NCBI RefSeq assembly: GCF_037975245.1
Contig: NC_092567.1
Coordinates: forward strand, 727,501 to 787,500
Direction of reading: 5' to 3'
Source: Apostichopus japonicus
Taxonomy: Eukaryota > Echinodermata > Holothuroidea > Aspidochirotida > Stichopodidae
DNA length: 60,000 nucleotides
Below are positions 1 through 12,150 of the stretch, piece by piece (within the stretch, counting starts at the first letter, position 1; each line of letters starts with the position of its first letter). The position numbers and the translations under genes were made by a program. Under the pieces are notes generated by a model. The model was not told the DNA's origin. It worked only from the letters and a program-made list of their open reading frames with translations, and did no database searches.

Positions 1-924
1 GAGAATAAATGTCACCAAACTCAAATATTGTAAATTCCCATTAAAATGATTAATAAGCATGTCTCATTTTGCAGTACATTGATTGACTTGTGAGAACGAG
101 GCGCTAGGGAATCTCTGCTATACCTGAGCTGGTGTCGTTTAATGTAATGGTCACATAGAAGTCATAAACTCGAATGATAGAGCAGCTAACTATGTAAGAT
201 GTTGACGTGTGGTAATGAAGTATAAATATATGTATATATATAAATATACACAAAACTGGCCCATTATATATTTCATACATGATAACTTTTCCCCTCTTAT
301 TATGACACTGGTGACCATCCTTCTAGTAACGCCCGTTTATCGCACAAACTTGTAATAGGCCAGTTTACAATAAGGTTGAATTTTGTAAAAAAACTGGGTT
401 GTTACAAACTTTGATGTTTTGTAGGAAAGTCATTTGTTATAATATGTATATGTTATGCGTAACCAGGCTAATTGATTGAACCTATTGTTAATGAGTTATC
501 GAAATTACAGTATCTTTTAATTAATTTCCATCACCATCGAATATGTTATTTGTTAAGAGATCATTGCATAAAAGAAAACTTTGACCAAAGCATGAACAGC
601 AAAACTGCTACATTATTGTCCAACTGGTGGCCATTCTTTCAGAACCGCACTTTTATCGTACACAAGTCAGTGATCGGCCTTTAAGAAAACAAAAACAAAT
701 TGGCATTTTGTATGGAAATCATTTTAATACTCAGGAAGTGATAATATGTATCCTATAAGTAACAATACTAATCGTTTGAGTCAAGTGGAAAATATGTTGT
801 TGAAAATATAATCTATTTTAATTAATTTACACTAACATCCTTAAAACAATATATGGTATGTGTTAAGAGATCATTGCATAACGAAATATGAACAGAGTAT
901 TAACATCAAAACTACTAGCCTACT
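1..924. repeat. Diverged ~300-bp tandem duplications, no gene seen
   Basis: No coding region is supported here. Blocks near 300-540 and 640-880 resemble each other: both have a 'TTATCG(C/T)AC(A)CAA' stretch followed by 'GGCC', then a 'GTTAAGAGATCATTGCATAA' block at 553-572 and 861-880. This looks like an old, diverged tandem duplication of an unidentified repeat. A short (TA)n run lies near 225-250. The 70-residue ORF at 472-684 runs through the repeat and looks fortuitous. Confidence 0.4.
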
Positions 925-1375
925 CCAGATAAATACGAATTCAATGGTAATACGTAGAGCCTTCCACTGATCTATGCTGATAAATACGAATTCAATGGCA
1001 ATACGTAGAGCCTACCACCATGATCTATGCTGATAAATACTAATTCAAAGGCAATACGTAGAGCCTATACTCCAGATCTGCACACAAACTCAATGGCAGT
1101 ACATAGAGCCTACCACTGATCTATGCTGATAGAAACGAATTCAATGGCAATACGTAGAGCCTACCACTGATCTATGCTGATAAATACGAATTCAATGACA
1201 ATACGTAGAGCCTACCACTGATCTAAGCTGATAAATACTAATTCAAAGGCAATATGTAGAGCCTATACTCTAGATCTGCACACAAACTCAATGGCAGTAC
1301 GTAGAGCCTACCACTGATCTATGCTGATAGAAACGAATTCAATGGCAATACGTATAGAGCCTACCACTGATCTAT
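925..1375. repeat. Minisatellite, ~50-bp unit in a higher-order pattern
   Basis: About eight units of roughly 50-60 bp share the core 'CAATGGCAATACGTAGAGCC' followed by 'TACCACTGATCTATGCTGAT'. Two unit types alternate: one with GATAAATACGAATTC, the other with CCAGATCTGCACACAAACTC or TCTAGATCTGCACACAAACTC. The pair order repeats, so a block of several units was itself duplicated. The array starts ~125 bp beyond the stop codon of the transporter gene and probably lies in or just past its 3' UTR. Confidence 0.8.
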
Positions 1376-1497
1376 ACTGTCCTTGTTAGTGTTAACATGT
1401 CTCGTAATCAATACGATGTCAATGAAAATAGAACTCACAATACAACTCGTATCACCAAATGACGTCATAACCAGCTGACAACATGACCTTCTAAACT

Positions 1498-2457
1498 TCA
1501 GCTTTGATCTCGCTTACCGTTCAATATATTTTCGCTTTCCTCCTGTTCCTGTGTCGTTTCATCATGTGTATAGATAACTCCTATACACGAGGACACTACT
1601 AATGCGGTAGCAACCAAAGTCGTCCAATGAAGAGGATTGCTAAAAAAAATGAAATCACCCAAATACGTCATTACCACTTCCGATGTCAAAATAACCGATA
1701 CAGATGTGGGATTCTCATTATTTATGGCATATAATTTTAATAAAACTGCTAGAAAGAATACAAATCCAGCTAAAAATGTCAATATCAAATTCGATGCATT
1801 GTCTGGAATTTGCCAAGCGCTGAAGATTGTACATAGAATAATAGTACAAATGAGGTATTGCAATGAATAAGAAAATGAGATGACCAGAATCCCAATTTGA
1901 TTTTCTGTTACCTTCCGGGCACTAACTAGACCTCCAGCCGACATTGCAGCCCCAAGTAGAGCAAACACGACACCGACTATTTCAAACCGGTCGTAGTCTT
2001 CAAGAACTCCCGAGTTCTCAAGGATAGATGGCAGAGATATTACTACCACTGCAGAGAATGCCGTTGTCGCAAAGACAGCATCGGTCCATCGAAAGTTGAT
2101 TTTAAGGAACACTACACTTAACAAAATAGTAAAAATTGGCTCCGTGTAAAAAATCAAGGTAGCATTACCAGGCCCTATTGAGAATATGGCCAGTGCGAAA
2201 CCAATGTGGGCTACAGAGCCTAGAAAACCGGTAAAGATAATGAGAAATAGCTCCTCTCGCCTGATATTAGTAAACGATTGTCTGGCGATTATTACTATAG
2301 GGATAAGTAATATTGTCTGTATGAATGAACAGCAAACTAGAATGAAGAACGGATGAGCGGACTGTCGAACGTTGAATAACAGCAAATTTTCGGCCGAATA
2401 GAAACCAGCAGAGAAGATAGCTGAAATACTGCCAATAACACGATCAAGAATCTTCAT
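1498..2457 (-). CDS. EamA/DMT-superfamily transporter, SLC35G-like (intronless)
   Basis: A complete 319-residue ORF reads from an ATG in an acceptable context (G at -3) to a stop, with no intron. It has about ten hydrophobic segments (roughly residues 7-28, 36-59, 70-95, 98-117, 127-147, 158-178, 188-210, 219-245, 250-272, 278-298) and a short acidic, glutamine-rich C-terminal tail (DETTQEQEESEN). That is the two-repeat, 10-TM layout of drug/metabolite transporters. The 'YTEPIFTILLSVVFLK' stretch after TM3 is typical of an EamA domain, and the second repeat contains 'VILTSEVVMTYLGDF'. Animal relatives of this size are usually named SLC35G1-like; they are predicted membrane transporters of unsettled substrate. 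It lies 10.9 kb beyond the 3' end of the BLTP3 gene on the same strand, with no sign of co-transcription. The lack of introns suggests an old retrocopy lineage, which is common for this family. Substrate and location cannot be read from the sequence. Confidence 0.87.
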   Translation of the reverse strand: MKILDRVIGSISAIFSAGFYSAENLLLFNVRQSAHPFFILVCCSFIQTILLIPIVIIARQSFTNIRREELFLIIFTGFLGSVAHIGFALAIFSIGPGNATLIFYTEPIFTILLSVVFLKINFRWTDAVFATTAFSAVVVISLPSILENSGVLEDYDRFEIVGVVFALLGAAMSAGGLVSARKVTENQIGILVISFSYSLQYLICTIILCTIFSAWQIPDNASNLILTFLAGFVFFLAVLLKLYAINNENPTSVSVILTSEVVMTYLGDFIFFSNPLHWTTLVATALVVSSCIGVIYTHDETTQEQEESENILNGKRDQS

Positions 2458-3238
2458 CTCGAGTAGAGTCGAACTCGATTCCCCGTTGATATTTCGTTAT
2501 GATCTCTACGTGGCTAGTCCTCTTACTATAGTATTTGAAGCACTGGATTGCGAAGACTCGATGTCAACTGAATTTGGCTACACGTAGAACTGATATATTC
2601 TCTGATCCTGTCGCTGTTTGGGTGGTGGTATAGATGGAGAGTGTGACTGAAAGTAACCAGATAAAAAAGTATTTAAGTTCGACAAAATCTTACTGCTCAT
2701 AATTCCCTTATTGCATAATCATGACAATGCAAAAGTGATAAAAACGGTGTCGTTGTTATGAACCAACTACCTGCATGCTTAAAGTACTTTTTTCTTTTTC
2801 AATCAGTCGTAGATTAAAAAACAAAATAACATTTTATAGTCTGTCCTTTATAACACAACTGCTAGGTTCCAGATATAGTTCTATAGACGAGAATGTAACG
2901 AGATTGCTCATCGCATGCCGTGATTTGGATCACTTCCAACGTCAAAACCTACGTAATTAACACTAGTTTACGTGAGATAAAAACAAAATCACCATGGCTA
3001 CGAAAGATAAGTATTGAAATATTATGGAGTTATCAGCAAACTAAAACATACCTACATGACAACTTTTTTAAATTTAAAACAAACAACCTTTATCTGTTAA
3101 TAAGTTGTGTCTATTCGACACGCTGGTACAGCTTGCTGTGCAAGTTATACTCAAACAACAAGACCATACAAGACCATAGCAAGATCATACATATTATCTT
3201 TACGGCATATGTTATGGTTTTATATATATATGGTATAT

Positions 3239-3277
<39 letters not shown>

Positions 3278-5628
3278 GTGTGTGTAGGCCTTTGTTCCAC
3301 GTTTGTTTCATACATTATATAAAAATTAACACTTTTAGCAACACATATGACATGATAACAGCACAACATTATTTTAACAACGGATATCGTTCATTTTCAG
3401 ACACGCCTTTGTCCTTTTTCTAGCGCGTAACGAAGGTCACTTTTGCGCTGAAGAACACAGGCGTGACTGCAATATTCGATATTGGCTATTCAAACATGTT
3501 TTGTTCTGATGATGTCATCTGTGTGGTAAACAGTGTTAATTTACATACTTTTTTTTAAATGATGAGTTTACTAACATTATGGGAACTGATAGGCTATAAT
3601 AACACTAAAGAAATAAAATATAAAAAAAAGTTGGGGTATTCTTATCCATGAATTTTATTTTCGTACGATGCTCACTAATATTTAAAATATGATGTTAAAT
3701 TTAACAGCTCATCAGTCAATGACTTATTTTTATGTTTATTTATATTACTATTTCCATTGCAGTTTGTCGTGCATTTGATACATGCCGTTGGTAATGATTT
3801 AACTTATATTGCTATCTTCCCATACAATATGAGTTGTCTATATGGTGTGGAGCAATGGGTTGTATGCGAAATGGATAAGCCCGTATACCTTTATCGTTGA
3901 GTGTGTTCAAGGTGAAATCTCACACAACCCTGTACCGTTGTGGTTAATGGTTCATAACATGTCAACAGTAACATTTTGGGCCTAAAGTGATCATTACACT
4001 ACATCGGTATTCGACATCCCATTAACACTGTTTACTATAATATCAATTGCTAATGTATATGCGTAGGTTACAAACAGTAAATAGGCCTACACCATTCGTC
4101 GGAAAGAAAAAGAAACTTCCAATGACTATTCTTAAAGTGAAATATAACAAAGCTTAGATTACTTATAATATGCCAAATTGCTGTTTTTTTTTAGTTCGTC
4201 GTGCTTCTATAGGCTAATTATTGTCTAATCCTGTTTAATGAATAGAGAAGTTCCCTAGCTCGACTATAGCTAATGATGTTTCTATGAGAATATGATACAC
4301 AGTTTTTCACAGTATCCGATGACAAACTTAACGGGTAGCTAGCTGAAATAAGGGTGAAAAGCAAATTTAAATACGTCGATACAAAAATACTTACATACCA
4401 CATGTTCGACCAAGGACGACATCTGTGACTAAATGGCAGTTAAATATATTCGTTAGTAATTATATATTCTGTTCATTGATATTATATTGATTTGTTTTGG
4501 GTCAAATTGCCAAGTACATTACAAAAACGTAAATTGTGTGGAAATGGTAAAGAAAGGATGAAATTGTTTACATAAAAAAAAAATGAAATTTGGACTTGAA
4601 TGATACAGTGAAAACCAACTTCAACACGTCGAACAGTCACTTTTTGATTATTTGTTAACTAATATAGGCCTATACTGATTGGCATAACTGGTATTTAACA
4701 CCAACACTTTTCTTTGCATAGCATATTTTATTCTACGTAAGCATTGCTCAATCATGCAAGGGAAATTGTTATTGTAAGTATTATCTCATATACGCTAATC
4801 ATACTAGTATGCCCTAATCATACTATTTACAAACATTGTGTTGAAAGCAAACCTGCATATTGTACTGCATTCATCGGACTAGAAACGTCAAATAATATGT
4901 TAATGATATATACTCCGCTAATTAACGTGCTCATTGACTTAAAATGATCACCGCAAAAATTAACGTTTTTCAACTTGTTCCAAAGTGACAGTCACCTTTT
5001 CAAATTCACCTAGTCTAACCATAGCCACCATTTTGTGTTTCCAAACCCCGTACAATGGTTAAAGAATAATGCATTTTAATATCACTATTAACATTAGTCT
5101 CTATATAGCTACCATATAGAAACGGTTATCGGATCCTCGGAACATAGTAGTCGGAGGCAGCTGGAAATTTTGTTTTATTTTTGCTAATATATATGCATGG
5201 TAAGAGATGACTGTACAAAGTAGTTCGGTACCATTACCATTGCATCTTACACGCTAAATGCATCTCGACAAGAAGCTAGTTTGCAAATATTCAACTTTAT
5301 AACCGTGTGTGTAAGTCTCTTTGACTTAATTATGTATTGATAATTATATTTGAGGCTCTCTTTGCTTTCGACATTGTTCTTAAGCTTTGGTATATCATAT
5401 TTTTGAGGGCTCCTCTGGAAAGCAGTGCTTCCGCACCGAGCAGGACTACCCTCATTAAAGATGACAATTATATATATAATAAGATTAATCCTGCGGTATT
5501 GTTCTGTTCGGTTAGAAATGACATTTCCCCGTGTAGAATATGAAAGCTGAGACCACTTTTAGCACTTTGAAAAAAATGACAGTTTATAATCTGTAGTCAA
5601 ATTTCCTAGGTTTTTAAGAACACTTCAC

Positions 5629-5913
5629 TTGTATTTCGTTCTCGGTTATGTTTACGATAAGTCTACAACGGTAAGCATTTTATCTGAGGTTGAGTTTGAT
5701 GGAAAGCACGAAAAACGTGTCGATAATGATGATATCCTTAAACTGCAGAAGCCATTTCCAAAAGGGGAAATAACTTACGATGGAAATTCGACCAATGTTA
5801 CAAGTTACTCTCTAGTGGTTACCATTGAGAATTCTCCAAAACGAAGAAACAAAGTTCCATATAACTTACATCTATTACTAGAATTTGTGAATGGTCAAAG
5901 AAGATTAAAATAA
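5629..5913 (+). CDS. Uncertain 94-residue ORF, function unknown
   Basis: The ORF has balanced composition and looks less random than its neighbours: it contains a charged stretch (KHEKRVDNDD), a possible N-glycosylation site (NSTNVT) and a hydrophobic end (LHLLLEFVNG). The listed start is not an ATG, so it would have to be an internal or terminal exon. No domain is recognised and no partner exon was found nearby. It may be a real exon of an unannotated plus-strand gene, a relic, or chance. Confidence 0.15.
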   Translation: MYFVLGYVYDKSTTVSILSEVEFDGKHEKRVDNDDILKLQKPFPKGEITYDGNSTNVTSYSLVVTIENSPKRRNKVPYNLHLLLEFVNGQRRLK

Positions 5914-7688
5914 TGTATCTATTAAGCAAGAATGCTTGTGGAAATGCAGTAAAGAAACATGTAAATTGATAATTTTTCTTTTTTACAATTAACTGCCCCC
6001 CCCCGTATATTGTTAAATTCCCACACAAAACTCTTCCTCCATACGACATTTAAGTGTTGTAAATAACACGTGCAAAGAAGTTACACCGAATTAAGTAGTA
6101 AGATATGCATGCTTACTATTTCAATATGTTTAACGAATCAACGTACGACTGCATAGTCTAGTAGTATAAGTTAAACCATAAATAAATTAGCTGCGAAAGT
6201 TATTAGTAGGTGAGGATTGTCCTGAATAGCACTTGAGGTCAGAGGTCAGTAGCCGGGTCACCATAAATATATGTTGTTGTAGGTAATGGATATAACAATC
6301 GCTTACCATGGAGGTAGCTTGGTCTCCTCAGCTGTTATAGTTTGGCGTAAAACTACGTTTTTCCTCGCAGTGTGTATGTAATATAACGCATAAGTGACGT
6401 TTTTCCTGGGGTCTATATATAGTAAAGTGGGATTCTTCCTTGCGTCTCCCCACGGCTGTCACCGTTATATTATAGTATTTCTATCCGTTATCCTCGACGT
6501 CGGCCATGGTGAAACTGGGAGTTTTAACGTAGTTAAATCACTAAATTCATTTTGTTTTTAAAATTTATAAAGTGTAAAAGTCAGCGTTAAGGTCAATGAT
6601 GTTTGAGTTTATAATTAAAAAGTAAAACTAGTTGATTTAACATTGAATATTCAACAAAGTTGTTTAATACTGAATGCCTCCGTGTTTCCAAGTATCATCT
6701 TGAAAATATTGTATTTGAAGGATGGTATGGCAGAACTATATTATGTAATTAAAGCATGTAATGATTGTATAATAATAAGTTTACACAAACCGTGTGAATC
6801 ATATTTAGTTAATCACAATTCACATTGATGCATGTATACGATTATATTTGTATGCTCGAGGCTTAGTGATGCTATTGTATTGTTTCAGGGTTTTTAATTA
6901 TGGTCAGAAGTCGGGCGCCACCTATTTTCAACCGCTGTAAATAATGATCAGTTTACATAACCTATACTGCAAATCCGTGTCGTTATTTGGTCAACACCCA
7001 TCTACCCGATCCCGCTATGGCCCGCCGAACATGCCAACTTAAGGGCGTCTGTTGGCGGCTATCATTATAACCCAACTAGCTCATGACATCTCTTTACCAT
7101 CTATACCTGTTTCAAATTAATTTTAAAATTACATTGAAAAAAACTATGTCAAACTTTTAGTTTAATTGTGTGTATGTTTTTCTTATAATGAAAACGAATG
7201 ATTAATTAGAAGGCAAAGTAAGCAATATATTTGAATAGCTTGGATCTAACTTTAGCAGTACTATCAAACGCAAACAGGTTGAACTACTATTTAGTGTAAC
7301 TAACGGACTAGGTAACTGAAATAGGCCTACACATTGACTATTTGTGCAATGTGTAGAGTTATAGATATCAAATCGTGGAATGACATGATCTTAATCGGTA
7401 ATGTTTCTCAGACTCTCTATACAGCATATTTCGTTTAAATGAACATGTCTTGACAGAGAAACACCTTTTCATTAACATCTTTATAAATGATAAGGCAGAC
7501 TGAAATACATTTAATTTGCCGGACAGATGAAGCTGTTTGACGACAGTCATAATCTATAATATACGGTGTAAACTAGTAAGGTTGACATTTAAAGGTAGAT
7601 ATATTATGGTATATGAACAATTTTACCTGAAGATACAGTTCCGCAATACGTACCTTCAAATGAAATCTTAAACGACACTGATAGATTC

Positions 7689-7857
7689 TCGGATATATTC
7701 ACTAGATTACCGACTCTATACTAAACGTACTGGAGAACAAGTAGGAGTAATCCAGCATCCGACTGCGAGTACTCCGATATATTCACTAGATTACCGACTC
7801 TATACTAAACGTATACTGGAGAACAAGTAGGAGTAATCCAGCATCCGACTGCGAGTT
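7689..7857. repeat. Two-copy tandem duplication, ~83-bp unit
   Basis: A block beginning 'GATATATTCACTAGATTACC' and ending 'CATCCGACTGCGAGT' occurs twice head to tail. The copies differ by little more than a 2-bp insertion (CGTACTGG versus CGTATACTGG), so the duplication is recent. Confidence 0.85.
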
Positions 7858-8694
7858 AACACGATTACGAAAATTTACAAATTTAGAGATGAAATATTTA
7901 TATAGGTCCGTGTGCTATACAGGTCGTTACTAATAATAACCAATATTTATAATGCGCACGTAACCACAAGGCGCCTAAGATCGTTATCTGATCATACCGA
8001 ATTATGCTGGTTATTTCTAAATATTGTGATAAAATAAATTCAATATAGTCTGCACCGATTCTGTTCAAAATATGAATCTGCACAACGTAATTGCTTGATA
8101 GCTATGTGACCTGCCCCAAATACCAATACCCATACTTAAACTGTTCTTTTACAAGAACCAACTAATCATGAACTTAGTTGTAAATAGGAGCGGTCTCTGG
8201 TTGAAGAAAAACGTACATACCTCATACACGTTGAAATACAGCATGTTACAACTAATATTCAGCCAACATATGACTGTATTACCCACTTATTTATTATTGC
8301 CAACTATTAATTTTGTTTATCTAGTCACATACGCACGTAGTATCAGATGAAGGTATACATTGAAATTATAATTTATAATTAAGCAATTAAAATGTTGAAG
8401 AACTATAAACTAATTTATGACATTTTCGACGACTTTATTACACAAATATGGATACACCGCGTAACAGTCCATATTAACTAGACAAACGAATGCAATAAAT
8501 TGCCATGCTAAAAAATCAAAGTAGAACCACTTTGCAATCAACAGTTTGAAAGATATAAAAGTTATCCTGGTCTGAAATCATCACAGTTATGGTTTAAGTG
8601 TTATTTTAATACACGGTCATTGATAGAACTCCCACACAACTATTTGGACAGCTTTGAAATGGAAAGAACCTGAAGTTTCAAAACGCCATACTCT

Positions 8695-9063
8695 CATTGG
8701 CGGAGCGTCCATACATTCAGGGGGTGGATGCCCTCCTGACGGACTCAAATGAACTGCTGGCGCCCTTTTCAGCTCTTTACCACTTTTTACTTATTCGCGT
8801 TTATTGACTTTTTGATTGCGCTCTCATCTACCTTTTGACATTTGTCACATTTTGTTGGTGTAAGTTTGGTGATGACACCTATTTATTCTTCGTTTATCTG
8901 CAAATTAGCAAGGCTCGGAAAGGGTCATTTCCGGCGATCTAGGGAGTATCTTTACTCGCCAACGCGCCAACCTGTGGTGGCGCTCCGCTTAGATAGTGTC
9001 GAAAGCGTCCCTACATCAGACCATTTTTGCCCCTCCTGACCAATACCCTTAGCTCCGCCACTG
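8695..9063. mobile_element. hAT-type MITE, 369 bp, with 8-bp target duplication
   Basis: The left end CATTGGCGGAGC and the right end GCTCCGCCACTG are imperfect inverted repeats (one mismatch in 12). The element is flanked by an identical 8-bp direct repeat CATACTCT at 8687-8694 and 9064-9071. An 8-bp target duplication with CA..TG ends is the hallmark of hAT transposons. No transposase is encoded, so it is non-autonomous. The 65-residue ORF at 8842-9039 lies inside it and is not considered a gene. Confidence 0.85.
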
Positions 9064-9071
9064 CATACTCT

Positions 9072-9696
9072 AACTGATTAAACGTAATATTGATTGGTCA
9101 GTTTCCCATTTTCTTTTCTCTTTAAATTAGATGTGAAAATATTGTTTTTGTATTGTTTGTTTAATCTACGATAAAAAAAAGAACTTACTCTAAACTGCTC
9201 TTCAAGACTACCCTCTTTATTAGGTTCTCGGCGTCCGAATTATATCCAAGCGTTCTAAACTCTAAAAACTTTATAAGTTTTTAGAAAGATAACTTATAGC
9301 TGATTATGATGACGGCGTTCAGATATTTATTACCAAGTAGTAGGTATTGTTTTAGATACTAATTTCTTTGTGATGATTTAAGACGATATTCTTCATTAAC
9401 GATTCCCTACCTTTAGTTGTAAAGTAACGAGTTGAAAGGGTAAATGTTTGGTTTGAGACTGGGTGAATCACATTCCACTTACTAACTAGGTATCATTGCT
9501 TAGAAGATCTAAAAAAATCATTAATTTGAATTTGAACATTGAATTTTTTAATTCCTATCTACCATCGGATGGGTAGGATTGTGCTGCAGTTTTCACGTTT
9601 AATGCACATGACGAAATCAGGCGTGGCGGTATAGTTGCACACTCGCAATGAAAGTTTTTTTGATGGGGTTGGGGGGGGGGGAGGGGCTTGCGTTAG
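9072..9696. other. Intergenic, nothing recognised
   Basis: AT-rich sequence without a supported ORF. A G-run (TTGGGGGGGGGGGAGGGG, ~9669-9686) next to the SINE insertion could form a G-quadruplex but may simply be a polymorphic homopolymer. Confidence 0.5.
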
Positions 9697-9704
9697 TCGT
9701 TATT

Positions 9705-10071
9705 ATTACTCCGGTATTTACATAGCGCAAAATCCACAAGTTCTATGCGCTTTACAATTAACCTTGGTCATTGGTAACTTGTCACCTACACACCAAAGTG
9801 TGCACAATTCAATCAATCTCTCCTGGGGCACCACAGCCACGTGCCCCCTGGGGACTTCCCATAGGGTGCAGCCACAAACCGGCGCACGCAACTATATTTA
9901 CATGCACATTTACATGTTACCTCGCAAGTCCCCAGTTATACACCTGGGTGAAGAGAGGCAATGGAGATAAAACGCCTTACCCAAGGACACAACGCAATGA
10001 TGTGGCCAGGGCTCGAACCTGTAATCCTTAGATCATAAGTCCACTGCCTTAACCACTTGACCATAACGCCC
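9705..10071 (-). mobile_element. tRNA-derived SINE, copy 1 (minus orientation)
   Basis: Read on the minus strand, the head begins at ~10071 with GGGCGTTATGGTCAAGTGG. It has a pol III A-box-like TGGTCAAGTGG and a B-box GGTTCGAGCCC, then a conserved body (CCTTGGGTAAGGC, CACCCAGGTGTATAA). It ends in a distinct tail (TAAAGCGCATAGAA ... GCGCTATGTAAATACC) and short ATT repeats. An 8-bp direct repeat TCGTTATT flanks it at 9697-9704 and 10072-10079. Plus-strand ORFs at 9635 and 9771 are products of this repeat, not genes. Confidence 0.85.
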
Positions 10072-10787
10072 TCGTTATTGTATGTAAGTTTTGACTATAT
10101 GTGGAGAAAGGCTCTGACAATACCTGGTGTGTGTTATTAAAAATAAAACATATGAATATTTAGTAATATTGTACCTGCTGTTTTTGCGATTTATCATTTT
10201 GACATTGCTATAAGTTTGACTGTACCAATATTTTTAAATTTGTTTGTTTCATAAGTTTATTAATCTTTGGAAAATTAGGAAGTTCCCCTCTTTGTTTCAC
10301 GGAGATGTACTGTTCCATGCTTTGTTTACCACATCCACGTAGTAAAACGAAAAAGGCTATTGCAACCCGTGGAATGATATTGTGGAGAAAGATTCGCCAA
10401 CTTCAACATTTAAAGGGGTTTATGTGATGTACATGATGCTGTATCTGTAGTTCTTCCTCATGTTTGGCTGCCTGCAGCGAATGAATCAAGTTATCGCCAC
10501 TCGAGATGACTGTCCATTGTCAGGTAAAACCTATTTATAAAGGATAACGGTTCCTTTTATTTGCAACAGTGACTAATCAAAAGGAAGGGAAATGACATTG
10601 GGAGAATGGAATTAAAAGCAAATGGAAATGTTTGTCAGGAATACACAGAAAAGGAATAGTTGTACAATTGAGCTGTCAATGTTACATACTACTATGCAAA
10701 CGAGAGTGTTATTTGCTGCTTTCCATTTCTCAATGATAATTTCACTTTTGTTTTCCATATAAAGAGCCGAAAGAGTAGGAACTCAAC

Positions 10788-11060
10788 ATGTTAGAGTTTA
10801 ACATTTCTAGTATAATTATTAAGCCTAAATGTTTCTGGCCTGCGTTTGAATTAACACCGTACATGGCGTTTACTCTCGGCAGCGTGTTCCCGTACTTTGT
10901 AATGCTTTGTGCCATTCTCCTTATTGCTGCGGTTAACCTTCATGCAAGAGTGTCAGAAAAGAGAAAACCTGCAAACGTTGATGATATTAATTCACGTTTA
11001 CAAAGGTACCAAAGTAATATTCATTTCAGAAACATTGTACATATTTCTTCATCCGGATAA
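10788..11060 (+). CDS. Putative GPCR-like TM5/ICL3 exon or pseudogene fragment
   Basis: The 90-residue ORF starts at an ATG 27 bp downstream of a TATA-like 'CATATAAAG'. The pattern 'KCFWPAFELTPYMAFTLG' followed by 'SVFPYFVMLCAILLIAAVNL' and then the basic 'HARVSEKRKPAN' resembles extracellular loop 2, transmembrane helix 5 (with its proline) and the start of intracellular loop 3 of a rhodopsin-family receptor. A GT (CAAAG|GTACC) near 11007 could be a splice donor. No other receptor exons were found nearby, so it may be a relic, a lone exon or coincidence. Confidence 0.22.
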   Translation: MLEFNISSIIIKPKCFWPAFELTPYMAFTLGSVFPYFVMLCAILLIAAVNLHARVSEKRKPANVDDINSRLQRYQSNIHFRNIVHISSSG

Positions 11061-11238
11061 TCAATAAATTGAACATATTGCAGATTTTCTTACATTTCAT
11101 ACATACACATGAAGTAAAAAAAATGTTAGGTTCATTGATTTGCATCAAAATTTATTGCACTGATATTTTCAAATAATTTTCAGAAATAATTCTTTTCTTC
11201 TCAAAGCAGATTTTTGTAAAGCATTCTTCGATCGAAAT

Positions 11239-11430
11239 AAAAACCACTCCAGTCTTAACAGGGCTAGTACTTCAAAGCATAACATTCCAGTCTAACAGGA
11301 CTAGTACTTCAAATCATAGAACTCCAGTCTAACAGGCCTAGTACTTCAAAGCATAACACACCAGTCTAACAGGACTAGTACTTCAAAGCATAACACACCA
11401 GTCTAACAGGACTAGTACTTCAAAGCATAA
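11239..11430. repeat. Five-copy minisatellite, ~38-bp unit
   Basis: The unit reads 'CCAGTCTAACAGGACTAGTA' followed by CTTCAAAGCATAACACA and occurs five times, with divergence in the first copies. It lies beyond the BLTP3 3' end. Confidence 0.85.
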
Positions 11431-11944
11431 CTATTCATTTCCACACTGTAAACATATTGTCAAAGGACAGTTGGTGCAGAAAGAGAAATAGATCCAATTA
11501 TAATTAACTGCTAAGAAAGACAAAGGATCTTCTCAAGAACAGCATCATTAGTTAGAAAGAAAAAAATATATAAATTAAGAAAGATTCTGCTGCCATTAAC
11601 AAATCTCATGTTAATACCATTTGTATTTAAATGAGCAGAATTTCTTACTGCACCTAGACACAGCTGTCCAATATTTAATGATCCAATCCAATTTGCATGC
11701 TATGACATCACTTCCTGTCCAAGTGGCGATTTGTTTTTCTGTATTTCAGGTACCTGCTTAACATGTCACTGTTCATGAATGGTATCTTTGTAATAACATC
11801 ACTGTGTGTACAGGTAGAACTGCTAAACATTTCACTGATCAAACGCTGTATATTGAAACCACCGTAACTGGTGTATGTGTGAGTCTGTTTTACCATGTTC
11901 TGTTACTATCAAAGCATGTTATAAAACCACTACTTTGTGTCACT

Positions 11945-12150
11945 GGTAAATCCATGTGATGTTAGTTGCTAACATTGCAGCACTGACTAGTAAACCCATC
12001 TGCTGTTAGCTGCTAACATTGCAGCACTAACTGGTAAACCCATCTGCTGTTAGTTGCTAACATTGCGCACTAACTTGTAAACCAATGTGATGTTAGCTAC
12101 TGACATTGCAGCACTAACTGGTAAACCCATGTGATGTTAGTTGCTAACCA
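11945..12150. repeat. Minisatellite, ~48-bp unit, about 4.5 copies
   Basis: Each unit contains 'GGTAAACCCAT(C/G)TG(A/C)TGTTAG' followed by 'TTGCTAACATTGCAGCACTA'. Copies differ at several positions, so the array is moderately old. Confidence 0.85.

Larger units (their letters stand above)
2458..8686. other. AT-rich intergenic region, no convincing gene
   Basis: Reading both strands shows no ORF with a recognisable domain apart from one uncertain 94-residue ORF at 5629. It contains a (TA)n tract at 3239-3275, the palindromic 'AGGCCTA' motif scattered several times, and a TATATATA run at 6415-6420 with no ORF behind it. The first few hundred bases (2458-2700) lie upstream of the transporter start and should hold its promoter, but no clear core element could be assigned. 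Confidence 0.5.

Noticed and set aside
1637-1870. 77-residue plus-strand ORF
   Set aside because: Antisense to the EamA transporter CDS.
3107-3423. ORFs with Tyr-Ile runs on both strands
   Set aside because: They are translations of the (TA)n microsatellite.
6410-6530. Promoter-like TATATATAG followed by a GC-richer stretch
   Set aside because: No ORF or exon with support follows on the plus strand, so a TATA match in AT-rich sequence is weak evidence.
9635-10031. Plus-strand ORFs of 111 and 86 residues
   Set aside because: They lie across the minus-oriented SINE; similar ORFs arise in SINE copies at 44119 and 49002-49323.
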